DNA of 64,000 bases from NCBI RefSeq assembly GCF_037975245.1, contig NC_092571.1, forward strand, positions 24,165,917 through 24,229,916, read 5' to 3'. The translations under genes were made by a program, and so were the position numbers. The stretch is from Apostichopus japonicus (taxonomy: Eukaryota; Echinodermata; Holothuroidea; Aspidochirotida; Stichopodidae). Below, one piece after another: positions 12,001-23,900 of this stretch (the first letter of the stretch is position 1; every line of letters begins with the position of its first letter). The notes below the pieces were generated by a model that made no database searches, was not told the DNA's origin, and was given only the letters and a program-made list of their open reading frames with translations.

Positions 12001-12470
12001 GTTTATTAAAAGAAAAAGACCAGACTCGGTGGTCTTCGCGAGCCAAGATGTTATTTTAACATACGCGAAACCGACAGTAATTGCTCATTGCCATAATAAC
12101 AGCATATTGTGTTTATTTGCTTTACCGATTATAAATTCATTTGGGGCTGATATTAGACATGCTGGGATGTAACATAACCTCCCGCCGGAATATTTATGTA
12201 GTCAACGGCAGCAGCAATGATGCCAAACATCAACCGAACTATACCGGGAGTAGCAACAAAAAATGTCTGTATAGGTATTCTGCGTGGTTTATGAAGCTGA
12301 GCCTGATTGCTTAGCCAAAACTTTTTGAATTTCTTACTTTTTTGTCATTTTTGCTGTACAGACAATATAACAATTCTTGAATACGAACGAAGGAGTAAAA
12401 TTAGGAGCATAAAACCATGTAGTTTAATAAGAGTACAGACAACTTTGTTAAAATATAATCATAATATTAC
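9076..12470. other. non-coding stretch, no gene seen
   Basis: No ORF here has recognisable domains. It contains homopolymer G/C runs (about 9400, 9820, 11488, 11633) and three TGACCTTTGACCT-like sites (9930-9942 and 10585-10597 exact; about 10154 one base short). A T-rich stretch near 10270-10560 resembles the 3' end of a decayed retroelement but cannot be assigned. Confidence 0.5.
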
Positions 12471-12768
12471 ATTTTTATATAGCGCTTTATACCGGTGATA
12501 GGTCTCAAAGCGCTTTACAGATTTTATATTACCCCTGGTCAATGATCACTTGTCCCAGAGACAATCCCTCCAGTCGGCAGCAGTTATATACTGCAACCAA
12601 TGACAACTTACCTCACAGGTACCCATTTAACCCCTGGGTGGAGAGCGGCAATTGAGATCAACCATCTCGCCCAAGGAACACAACGTAATGAACTAGGCTG
12701 GAATCGAACCAGCAATCCTTGAATCACGAGTCCGACGCCTTAACCAATTGTCCACCACGTTCTCTGAC
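12470..12768 (-). repeat. tRNA-headed SINE-like repeat
   Basis: Read on the minus strand from about 12768, the head has an A-box-like GACAATTGGTTAAGGCGTCGG and the B box GGTTCGATTCC (tRNA-Ser/Thr-like). A body follows with CTTGGGCGAGATGG, then CCCAGGGGTTAAATGGGTAC, and AAAGCGCT repeated near the far end. This arrangement, including the AAAGCGCTTT block, is common in dispersed SINEs of marine animals. It does not fold as an intact tRNA. Confidence 0.6.
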
Positions 12769-13555
12769 AATGTGTAACCGTACGGAATCACTACAAGTTT
12801 TCTAACTGTACTTTAATGTGTCAATAGCATATCAAACTTACAAATACAACCCCCTAAAAAGGAAAACTCGAAGGGTGTCTTGGTATCAAATATTTTTCTA
12901 GAAGTGACAAGATCCAACCAACTAAAATTTTAATCTTGATATATTTTAATCCATGACAAAAGAAACATTTTGAGTGCTAGTAATGTTTTTTATAACTTTT
13001 CTGGTTTTGAGATATTCACCCTTCAAAGGCTACAATTGTTGTTGACATCTGTTCCTCAGTGCAGGCCTTTGAATGTTAATGTTAAAAATTGTTTTTAATA
13101 AATTCTAATAATTCAATCAAAACATGTTCTTGTATCTTCATATACGAAAAACAGAACATCCTTGGATGGCATTCAAACCCATATGTCCTTGTTAAACATT
13201 ATAAACATGTTATTTTGAGGCCATAAAAATAGCCTTGTGGTTTCTACTGAGTTTTGCGATACATCTGAGGATCTTAACTAATGGTTTGTGTCTTAGACTG
13301 AGTAGTCCAGTCACTTTTGCTGTTTACATGGTCATTTCTCAAAAATGAAAAGTTTTCTAGAAGCTACAACCTTGACTGACAGCGAGTGTTTTGATAGGGC
13401 TACATCATATTATAATTAAGTTTGCACCTAAAGTCAACTTTTAATGACAGTGGACAAACCACAATAGTTGTATGATAGCACACAACCAGCCTAAGTGATG
13501 CTATGACATTATGTCCAAGCAGTAAGCACCACTGACCACATGAAACTCAATGCTG
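12769..13555. other. non-coding stretch, nothing recognised
   Basis: AT-rich sequence without long ORFs, repeats or RNA signatures that could be identified. Confidence 0.4.
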
Positions 13556-13559
13556 TCAT

Positions 13560-13925
13560 TAACAACTATGTTGCTATAGTGTACATGGCAACTTTGTCAC
13601 CATGTTGCTAACCATTTTGCCAAACGTGCCAACTATGTTGCCACCAACTATGTTGCCATATAGTATGTTGCAACTACATTGCCAAACATGCCAACTAATT
13701 TGCCAACTATATTTCCTAACAACTATGTTGCTAAATAGTATGTTGCCACCAACTATGTTGTCAACTATGTTGTCAACTTTGTTGTCAACTATTATTGCCA
13801 TTACCAAGCAACTATGTTGCAATATAGTATATTGCAACTATGTTGCCAATCATGCCAACTAATTTGCCTACAATATTTCGTAACAAATATGTTGCCAAAT
13901 AGTATGTTGCAACTTTGTCACCTTG
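13560..13925 (+). repeat. degenerate short tandem repeat, CAACTATGTTGCCA type
   Basis: Variants of (C)AACTATGTTGCCA recur about every 12-30 bases, mixed with CATGCCAACTAATTTGCCAA blocks that themselves repeat at about 13680 and 13850, suggesting a higher-order unit of roughly 170 bp. Both strands stay open over 86-87 codons because of the repeat; these are not judged to be genes. Confidence 0.8.
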
Positions 13926-14211
13926 GTGCTATAGCCTCCCTAATGCTGTATCAAACGGTTCACAGTTTGAGTCACTCCATTTGGTAAATCAATCAGAGAA
14001 CTGTTTAACCAATCAAGCATTCGCTCGATCTTTATGAACTGAGCATTTTTCAAACGAAAACAGTTGACAGTAGCTTTTCAATTCCTTCATCCTTAAAGAT
14101 GTCCTCTGAGCTTGACAATAGCAAATTACCACTGTCTATCTGCAGAGCTTTACTCTTCTCTCATATGAAGGCACAAATCCCTTCTGTTTAAACTGTCACT
14201 TCCATTTCCTC

Positions 14212-14695
14212 TCCAACATTTCATATTACTCTATAACATTTCATATTTCTCTCCAACATGTCATATTATAGTTCTTTAGTTGTTTTATCACATGAGAAAG
14301 CTTTTTCCAAGTCGGTGTAGGGAACTATAGTAACTTCACGACTGTCTAACCAAGGATCACTACATTCAAGATGTTTCTGTGGCTGATGACAAGGCATGCT
14401 CTGCTCTCTGAGTGTCCTGGAACAGTTGCCTCACCTATCTTCATCCTTAATGCGAGCCATGTCACCAAAATATCAAATTTCTCTCCAACATTTCATATTC
14501 CTCTATGACATTTCATATTTCTCTCTAACATGTCATATTATAGTTCTCTATTTGTTATATCACACGAGAACTCTTTCCTTAGGCAGTATAGGGAACTATA
14601 GTAACTTCACGACTGTCTAATCAAGGATCACTACATTCAAGATGTTTCTGTCACTGATGACAATGGATCCTTCTCTCTCAGAGTGTCTTGTTCTT
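14212..14695 (+). repeat. 265-bp tandem duplication covering the 3' end of yeats4 exon 7
   Basis: The segment at about 14212-14410 is repeated at about 14478-14695. Shared blocks include CTCTCCAACATTTCATATT, GGGAACTATAGTAACTTCAC and GATCACTACATTCAAGATGT. The right-hand copy contains the last codons and stop of yeats4 (14637); the left-hand copy is a diverged version with its reading frame lost. Each copy also holds about three internal 20-bp repeats. Confidence 0.85.
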
Positions 14696-17600
14696 CTAAC
14701 TTTCGAATCTCTTCTTTGAAATGGGCAGTGACTTCCTTACTTTGCTTCAACCGTTCACTCAAGTCGTGGATTTCTAAACGGATTTTCTTTCGTGCCGACT
14801 GTAGCGTGCCGACTGTCTTCACTGCTAAATCTGTGACTGAAAAAAGAGGAAAAGAGAGAATAAGCGAGATAACAGCAATAGGACACGAACAGAATTAACA
14901 AACGGAATAATAAATTACTAGATATAATCTACTCCTAGTAGTCATACTCATAACAAGGGGAATATCTACTCGTACTTGTACTTCTGCTGCTGTGTTCACC
15001 CTACAACCCTGAGGCCTAGGGTTACTGATTTACTGTGTGTGTGCTTTACATCCTAACAGGCTTTAATAATGTTAGACATCATTTGTTTTAACATTTAAAC
15101 ACAAGAATATTTTGTGTTCAAAGAGTATTGGTGACAATTTATGTCAAAATCAGGGGGAGGGGAAAATGGTGGGAGAAATATCACATACTCACTTCTTGAT
15201 TTATCTGAAAATAGGGCAACTATTCCAGCCTTAAAAAAACCATAAAGATCTGAGTTGTACTTGGCACTATGCTGTTGTACTCGGGCTTATAAATCACAGC
15301 CAAATGGTCAACGTTTGCTTTACATGCTAATAGACATAGTGCTAAACATCATTATTATAACGCTGAGACATCAGAATACCTTGTGTTCAAAGAGTATCAG
15401 TGACAATTTCTGTCAAAATAGGGAACATGGTGAAATAAGGCACATACTCAGTTCTTGATTTGTCTGAATAAGGCAACATTCCAGCTTTAAAATGATCACA
15501 TGATCAACTATGTTGGATATATTTAACTCTTCTTGTGATTAAAAATCAAATATAAAATCTGATTTCTTGGAAGATGATTTCTGAGCAAATGCAGCGTTAA
15601 AGTTTCCTATTTGTGAGCGAGACAATTTGAAAGATGTGTCATAAATAACAAATTTTTGGGAAATTTTGATCGTCTTTAAATCTTCGTTTCCATAGTTACT
15701 GCAAATTTAATATAAGAAAAACACAGAATGATCATGGCAAAAAATGAAAATTCACCCCTGTGGAATATTGTTCACCTCTCTTAACTTCAAAGACAACACT
15801 GCTAAACCTGAATTTGGGCAACTTGTCCCTGATTTTGAGAGAATGGGTCAAATTTATGTGGTGGGTGCTTGGTGTTACACCACAAATGAACCAAGCTGCT
15901 TTTGACGAGAGAGCAGAAGGAATGGTAGGACATAGTCAACTTACAGTCAGTTTCATGTTTGTACGGTCCTAAGGTCAGAGGTCTTGTGTTGACTAAAAGC
16001 TGCTGCATCATTAATGTTGGATCCTGGAAAATCTGAAATATAAAAAATATGAATATAAAAAATATAAAATTAAATGTCATTTGGAATAATATATGAAATG
16101 TCACCCGAGATTGACTTCTGGGCACGAAAAAACGAACAACTTGATCCCCTCTCAAAGCCAATTCTCTTACATTAACTGTATCATTATTACAATGCTACTG
16201 TCAAGCCAGTATCAAGAGTATCAATTGATACTACACATCATCAGGTTAAAGGTTGGTGAGCAACCTACTGTGTACTCTTTAAACAAGATTAAAAAATCTT
16301 GAGAGAGGCTTGTGATGCAACGCCTTTGCACCATTCAACATCATGGGCTCAACATTCAGAAAGGACATGACTAACTTGTCCCCACCCCTCCATCTCCCCT
16401 TGCTTCCCCCTCCCACAATCCTCTTCTCATAGCTCTCTTCCACCCTTTTTTTCTCCACACCTTTCTGTCTTTGTCCTTCTCCGATATATTCCCTACCCCC
16501 TTCCCTTAATCCTCTCTTTGTCCCTCCACTGTTTATCTCCTACCTCTCCTCTTCCCCTGTTGGTTTCTTTCTTCTCTCCATCCCTTGTCTACTAATCCCC
16601 TTACATCTATCTCTTTGTGTTCACCATGCTCATTAACCTGTCTAATATTCTGTGCGTGTTTTTGTCCCTTCTGTTAATGTTACTTGTCATTTTGCCTCTG
16701 AAGAAGATCCTGCTAGGATCGAAACGTCAGGCCAACTTACTTTTACACATTCTCTTACACAGGCTCTCTAGTGGATACGCAGTTTGCTAACAGTTTACTT
16801 TTATTTTAAGATCAAATAATCTTAGCTTTAAAGGTCACAAAACGTTATGTGGTAACTGGTACAGTAATGTCAGTTGCATTTTGTTTTGCTCTTCTAAGTC
16901 TTTTGGATTTTTTTCCCTGAGTTCAAGACATCCCTGGTTATTTGTTTATGAGCCAGTACTCCAATACTACTATAGAAACTGACCTTAATCTTCTTTTAAT
17001 CTCACAGTGTAGTAGAATTTTGAAGGTTCAGTTTAAGTTTACATTCTTTCTTGCCCCCCACCCCTTTTGTTTTAAAAATAAATTTTACCTTTCTTGTGTT
17101 TCAGCCTTCATTTCGTACATTTTATATTTCATTTTGCATAATTTTTCTTTTATCATGTACGCTACTTATGTTGTGAGTATTTATTTACACTTGAAGGGAC
17201 ATAACCTGTTCAAATCAATTGAATCAGATCAAATCAAAATCAGACGAGAACAAAAGTACCATGAAAGTTAAGCAAGAATGAAACAATTAAAAAGCTTTCA
17301 GCAATTCTTCTAACTGGATTTGTCCTGAGAATGGACTCAACGAAAAATAAAATCTTACCATTTCATCGTAGTGTTCAGATACCAGTGTCTTTTTTCCAAG
17401 CATCAAGTTGGTCTCCGTTTGGAAGAGCTTTAAAAAGTGATAAAGAGTCACCTGTGATGGAGACAAAAGTAAAGTATGCAGCAGTGAGTTATTTATCTCA
17501 AAAAGCAGGGTAAGAGGGACTGCCGGGTAAGAGGGAGGTAAGAGGCAGGGTAAGAGGGAGTAAGAAGAGTTAGAGGGACTGCACAGAAATCAAACTGTCT

Positions 17601-17841
17601 AGGTCGTCGCGGCTGGAATTACAGATTGAGAGGGGCGTGTGGACTGTTTGTTGGCCGGGTTAAAATTGTACTGGACTCTCACTGAGATGGCACGGCACCA
17701 GATCAAGTTTTCAGCTCTCAAGAAGGACACCCAGGGCAATTTTCGAAAGTTTGAAAAAGGCCACTCAATGCTTCATAACTGTTTTCTGGTACAAATATTG
17801 CTGCAAGCCCCAACAATGTTTCATAATTTCATTAGATTGAC

Positions 17842-17935
<94 letters not shown>

Positions 17936-20900
17936 GCAGCTACGACGACTTGATTAAATGTGGCACCGCACAACAATTGTTGTCGTTGGGTGACAGATGA
18001 TTTTCAAGGGTGTGGGGGGGGGGCGCCAATGGCCATTTGCCGTCCACTGATAATTCAAGCTCATTTCTACACACATGATAGTGCAAGATAAGCTTGTTAA
18101 AGTACTAAGGTAATCGAGGACCCCCTCCCAGCCATCCACTTCCGTCCAACTATTAAAATGAAAGACTTTTACTCACAGGTCTTTCGTTGGGATCCACAAA
18201 GAATATCTTGATGATCACTTCAAATTCTCCCCAGCCAGTCTCTGTTATCTCAAAGGGAGGCTTCGTAACAGCTGAAGAGAAAGTCATATATGTAAATCTT
18301 TTAATTGATTCCAAAGTCTGAGGTGGTCGGTTGCCTCAGCTTTACACGTTGAACATTTCCGGTCAAACGAGAGGGGGGAGGGTGGGGGGGGGGACTCCAT
18401 TGACAAATTTCAGTTCTTTCTTATTGCAAAGGGTCATCAGTATTGACCCCGAATATGCTAGAAAGTAAAAGTAATGGTCACTCTTATTTATTTTAATACA
18501 GCCACCGTCATTGCATCTAATACTCTCTTACACTACTGTGTAAATGTCCAGGCAATAATTTAATGTTCAAAGTAATGGTCACTCATATTTATTTTAATAC
18601 TGCCACCCTCATTGCATCTCATACCCTCTTACACTACAGTGTTAATGTCCAGGCAATAATTTAATGTTCAAAGTAATGGTCACTCATATTTATTTCAATA
18701 CTGCCACCCTCATTGCATCTAATACTCTCTTACACTACAGTGTTAATCTCCAGGCAATAATTTCATGTTCAAAGTAATGGTCTCTCATATTTATTTTAAT
18801 ACTGCCACCCTCATTGCATCTCATACTCTCTTACACTACAGTGTAAATGTCCAGGCAATAATTTAATGTTCAAAGTAATGGTCACTCATATTTATTTCAA
18901 TACTGCCACCCTCATTGCATCTAATACTCTCTTACACTACAGTGTTAATGTCCAGGGAATAATTTTATTTTCAAAGTAATGGTCACTCATATCTATTTTA
19001 ATACTGCCACCCTCATTGCATCTAATACTCTCTTACACTGCAGTGCAAATGTCCAGGGAATAATTTAATGTTCAAAGTAATGGTCACTATATTTATTTTA
19101 ATACTGCCACCGTCATTGCATCTAATATTCTCTTACACTACAGTGTAAATGTCCAGGCAATAATTTAATGTTCAAAGTAATGGTCACTCATATTTATTTT
19201 AATACTGCCACCCTCATTGCATCTCATACCCTCTTACACTACAGTGTTAATGTCCAGGCAATAATTTAATGTTTAAAGTAATGGTCACTCATATTTATTT
19301 CAATACTGCCACCCTCATTGCATCTACTGTAATACTCTCTTACACTACAGTGTTAATGTCCAGGCAATAATTTCATGTTCAAAGTAATGGTCTCTCATAT
19401 TTATTTTAATACTGCCACCCTCATTGCATCTCATACTCTCTTACACTACAGTGTAAATGTCCAGGCAATAATTTAATGTTCAAAGTAATGGTCACTCATA
19501 TTTATTTCAATACTGCCACCCTCATTGCATCTAATACTCTCTTACACTACAGTGTTAATGTCCAGGGAATAATTTTATTTTCAAAGTAATGGTCACTCAT
19601 ATCTATTTTAATACTGCCACCCTCATTGCATCTAATACTCTCTTACACTGCAGTGCAAATGTCCAGGGAATAATTTAATTTTCAAAGTAATGGTCACTCA
19701 TATTTATTTTAATACTGCCACCCTAATCGCATCTCATACTCTCTTACACTACAGTGTAAATGTCCAGGCAATAATTTAATGTTCAAAGTACTGGTCACTC
19801 ATATTTATTTCAATATGCCACCCTCATTGCATCTAATACTCTCTTACACTACAGTGTTAATGTCCAGGCAATAATTTAATGTTCAAAGTAATGGTCACTC
19901 ATATTTATTTCAATACTGCCACCCTCATTGCATCTAATACTCTCTTACACTACAGTGTTAATGTCCAGGGAATAATTTTATTTTCAAAGTAATGGTCACT
20001 CATATCTATTTTAATACTGCCACCCTCATTGCATCTAATACTCTCTTACACTGCAGTGCAAATGTCCAGGGAATAATTTAATTTTCAAAGTAATGGTCAC
20101 TCATATTTATTTTAATACTGCCACCCTAATCGCATCTCATACTCTCTTACACTACAGTGTGAATTTCCAGGCAATAATTTAATGTTCAAAGTAATGGTCA
20201 CTCATATTTATTTCAATACTGCCACCCTCATTGCATCTAATACTCTCTTACACTACAGTGTTAATGTCCAGGGAATAATTTTATTTTCAAAGTAATGGTC
20301 ACTCATATCTATTTTAATACTGCCACCCTCATTGCATCTAATACTCTCTTACACTGCAGTGCAAATGTCCAGGGAATAATTTAATGTTCAAAGTAATGGT
20401 CACTCATATTTATTTTAATACTGCGACCCTCATTGCATCTAATACTCTCTTACACTACTGTGTAAATGTCCAGGCAATAATTTAATGTTCAAAGTAATGG
20501 TCACTCATATTTATTTTAATACTGCCACCCTCATTGCATCTCATACCCTCTTACACTACAGTGTTAATGTCCAGGCAATAATTTAATGTTTAAAGTAATG
20601 GTCACTCATATTTATTTTAATACTGCCACCCTCATTGCATCTACTGTAATACTCTCTTACACTACAGTGTTAATGTCCAGGCAATAATTTCATGTTCAAA
20701 GTAATGGTCTCTCATATTTATTTTAATACTGCCACCCTAATCGCATCTCATACTCTCTTACACTACAGTGTAAATGTCCAGGCAATAATTTCATGTTCAA
20801 AGTAATGGTCACTCATATTTATTTCAATATGCCACCCTCATTGCATCTAATACTCTCTTACACTACAGTGTTAATGTCCAGGGAATAATTTTATTTTCAA

Positions 20901-23900
20901 AGTAATGGTCACTCATATCTATTTTAATACTGCCACCCTCATTGCATCTAATACTCTTACACTGCAGTGCAAATGTCCAGGGAATAATTTAATGTTCAAA
21001 GTAATGGTCACTCATATTTATTTTAATACTGCCACCCTAATCGCATCTCATACTCTCTTACACTACAGTGTGAATTTCCAGGGAATAATTTCATGTTCAA
21101 AGTAATGGTCACTCATATCTATTTCAATACTGCCACCCTAATCGCATCTCATACTCTCTTACACTACAGTGTGAATGTCCAGGGAATAATTTCATGTTCA
21201 AAGTAATGGTCACTCATATTTATTTCAATACTGCCACCCTAATCGCATCTCATACTCTCTTACACTACAGTGTGAATGTCCAGGGAATAATTTCATGTTC
21301 AAAGTAATGGTCACTCATATTTATTTCAATACTGCCACCCTAATCGCATCTAATACTCTCTTACACTACAGTGTGAATGTCCAGGGAATAATTTAATGTT
21401 CAAAGTAATGGTCACTCATATTTATTTTAATACTGCCACCCTCACTGCATCTCATACTCTCTTACTCTACAGTGTGAATGTCCAGGGAATAATTTAATGT
21501 TCAAAGTAATGGTCACTCATATTTATTTTAATACTGCCACCCTCATTGCATCTCATACTCTCTTACACTACTGTGTCAATGTCCAGGGAATAATTTAATG
21601 TTCACATTTTTCTGTAGTAGGTTTGAAGACTCTGAATTTTGTCCTTTATAAAATACTAAAAAAAACTACTAAACATCCTTGGACTTGTACAGCAATTTGA
21701 TCATTTTACATAGCATTTTGCAAAGCGATACCGGATCAATTATTTCCCGGTAGGACTAAAGATGAGTTGGAGAGTCAGAACCTTGCAGAAAGTTCTTTTC
21801 AAAACTGCTAGCACCTTTTAGCATGCTAAATATGGGACCAAATGCTGATGATCTTAGACGTTCTCAATGCCTTTTGAAAGTAGACTTTACTCACCTCTGA
21901 CTGCATTATTGTAGCTCTCGTGCAATTTGAACTGAATTTTCTTCACGTAGGCAGACATATCCTAGAATGAAACCAAACATACAGGCACGCTGGTTAGTGA
22001 AATCATTAATTAGGTTAAACTCTATATATGGGAGAGAAAAGGGAAAAAAGAGAGAATCTTGTTTCTGCAATTTTTGTGTGTAGTACTACAAACCAATTCT
22101 GGTTTCCAGTTCTATGGTTGAGTGGTTGAAGGCATTGGCATTACAAACAATCAAAGCCTAGAATCTGGGAGGTTGTAGTTTGCGGGCTCTTACATGCTAA
22201 GGAACAACGGGTTTCTCGTCTGAGAGAAATCCACAGTTTTCCTCCATCTGAAATGGTCTCCAAATTGTAAAATATTGATATTCCAACAAGGAACTAAAAC
22301 TGCAGACTGAATAGCCACCCGATTTAGCCATTCACCTATTCCAACTTGCCTACATGGCTGCTTAGCGTCATAAAATAACTGCCTTTTAGGGACATGATTT
22401 AATATTATAATTATTATTACAATGTTTTTGCAACTTTAGTTGTCTAATATCTGCAACATTGTATTCTTAATACTGCAACATAATATAAAATGGTAACATT
22501 ACAATGAATGAATTACATTACAAATGAACATAAGAAAGAGGAACTTATTATGTACTGTACCCCATTCCTGTATGGGTGGACATAAGATTTGAGGTTCTTT
22601 CCTTATACTTTACCTCATACCTATATGGCTTGACATATAAGATTTGAGGTTCTTATTTTACACTGTACTTCATACGTTAAAAGGATTGTCTGGTGGCCCA
22701 AAGAAGTTACCTTAAAAAATGATAAATAATTTTCCAAACATGTTTTCAAAGTATGAGAACGCTAATGTTGCGTTCGACAGAGAAACGATTTTTTAATCGT
22801 TAAGGATAGACATTTCAAATATGATTTGAACAGTACAGAACGTGACGCCAGATATGCTAATGCAGATTGCGACATAACCCACCCTCCGTACAGTACCTAT
22901 ACGGTAATCACAACAAAAACCGCGTTTGTATACAGATAAATTTCTTCCATAATTTTCCGTGAAATTTCTTAGAAATTTGATATGTTTTCAAAAACTCCTT
23001 AAGCCGCCATGTAGTAGATTGGTGGTTTCGTGGTCTTTGTGTAACACAAGATAAATTTTAACAGCAGACTCTTTGTTGTTTAGGCTATACATCGCGCTAT
23101 CCAGCTCCAACGCGAAGAATGTTCGCATGTAGGCTATACTCTAACGTTTACAATCGGACAGTTCTGCGAAGCCTAAGCTTCTCAGTGCTATATTCTGCTC
23201 TGACAACGATTCTGATAAATTTCTTCCTTAATTTTCGGTGAAATTTCTTAGAAATTAGATATGTTTTAAAAAACTCCTTAAGCCGCCATATATGTAGTAG
23301 ATCAGGGGGTTTCGTGGTCTTTCGGTAACACAAGATAAGTTTTAACAGCAGACTCTTCGTTGTTTATACATTGCGCTATCCAGCTCCAGCGCGAAGAATG
23401 TTCGCATGTGTAGGTTACTCTAACGTTTACAATCGGACAGTTCTGCGAAGCCTAAGCTTCTCGGTGCTACATTCTGCTCTGACATCGATTCCGCCAAGTT
23501 TCATCTTTCAGTGTTCCGAATGCTTTTCAAGTTTCTTTTTATTGTAAATTTGATCTGTGAATTTTATTTCAGCGATTTCGAAGAACAGTTTATGAACTGT
23601 GGTTTGAGTGTGAGAGTATATTTTGTGCAACGCTATACGAATACCAACTGGGCATGGTACAGTAGGATATACACTCGCGATAGGTACGTTATATAATAGG
23701 CAATCACATGTGCGTTACACGTGAGAGTGTATTGCTGCGGAAATGGGAGTGCTAACTTCAAGTCGCCTGTTTTGCCTATTTGCCAGCACTACGTCAATCA
23801 CCAAATTGAAGCGTTCGAACAAACGGTACTTTTTGTGAGAAACTGGTGAATTTGAAAACCAGATTTCTACAAGAAGAAAACGCTGAATGGGGACAATTTT

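Noticed and set aside
17639-17953. 104-codon ORF ending in poly-Met
   Set aside because: Created by an (ATG)n microsatellite inside yeats4 intron 4.
18462-21602. CRISPR-like repeat array
   Set aside because: Direct repeats of 101 bp with no unique spacers, inside an intron of an animal gene.
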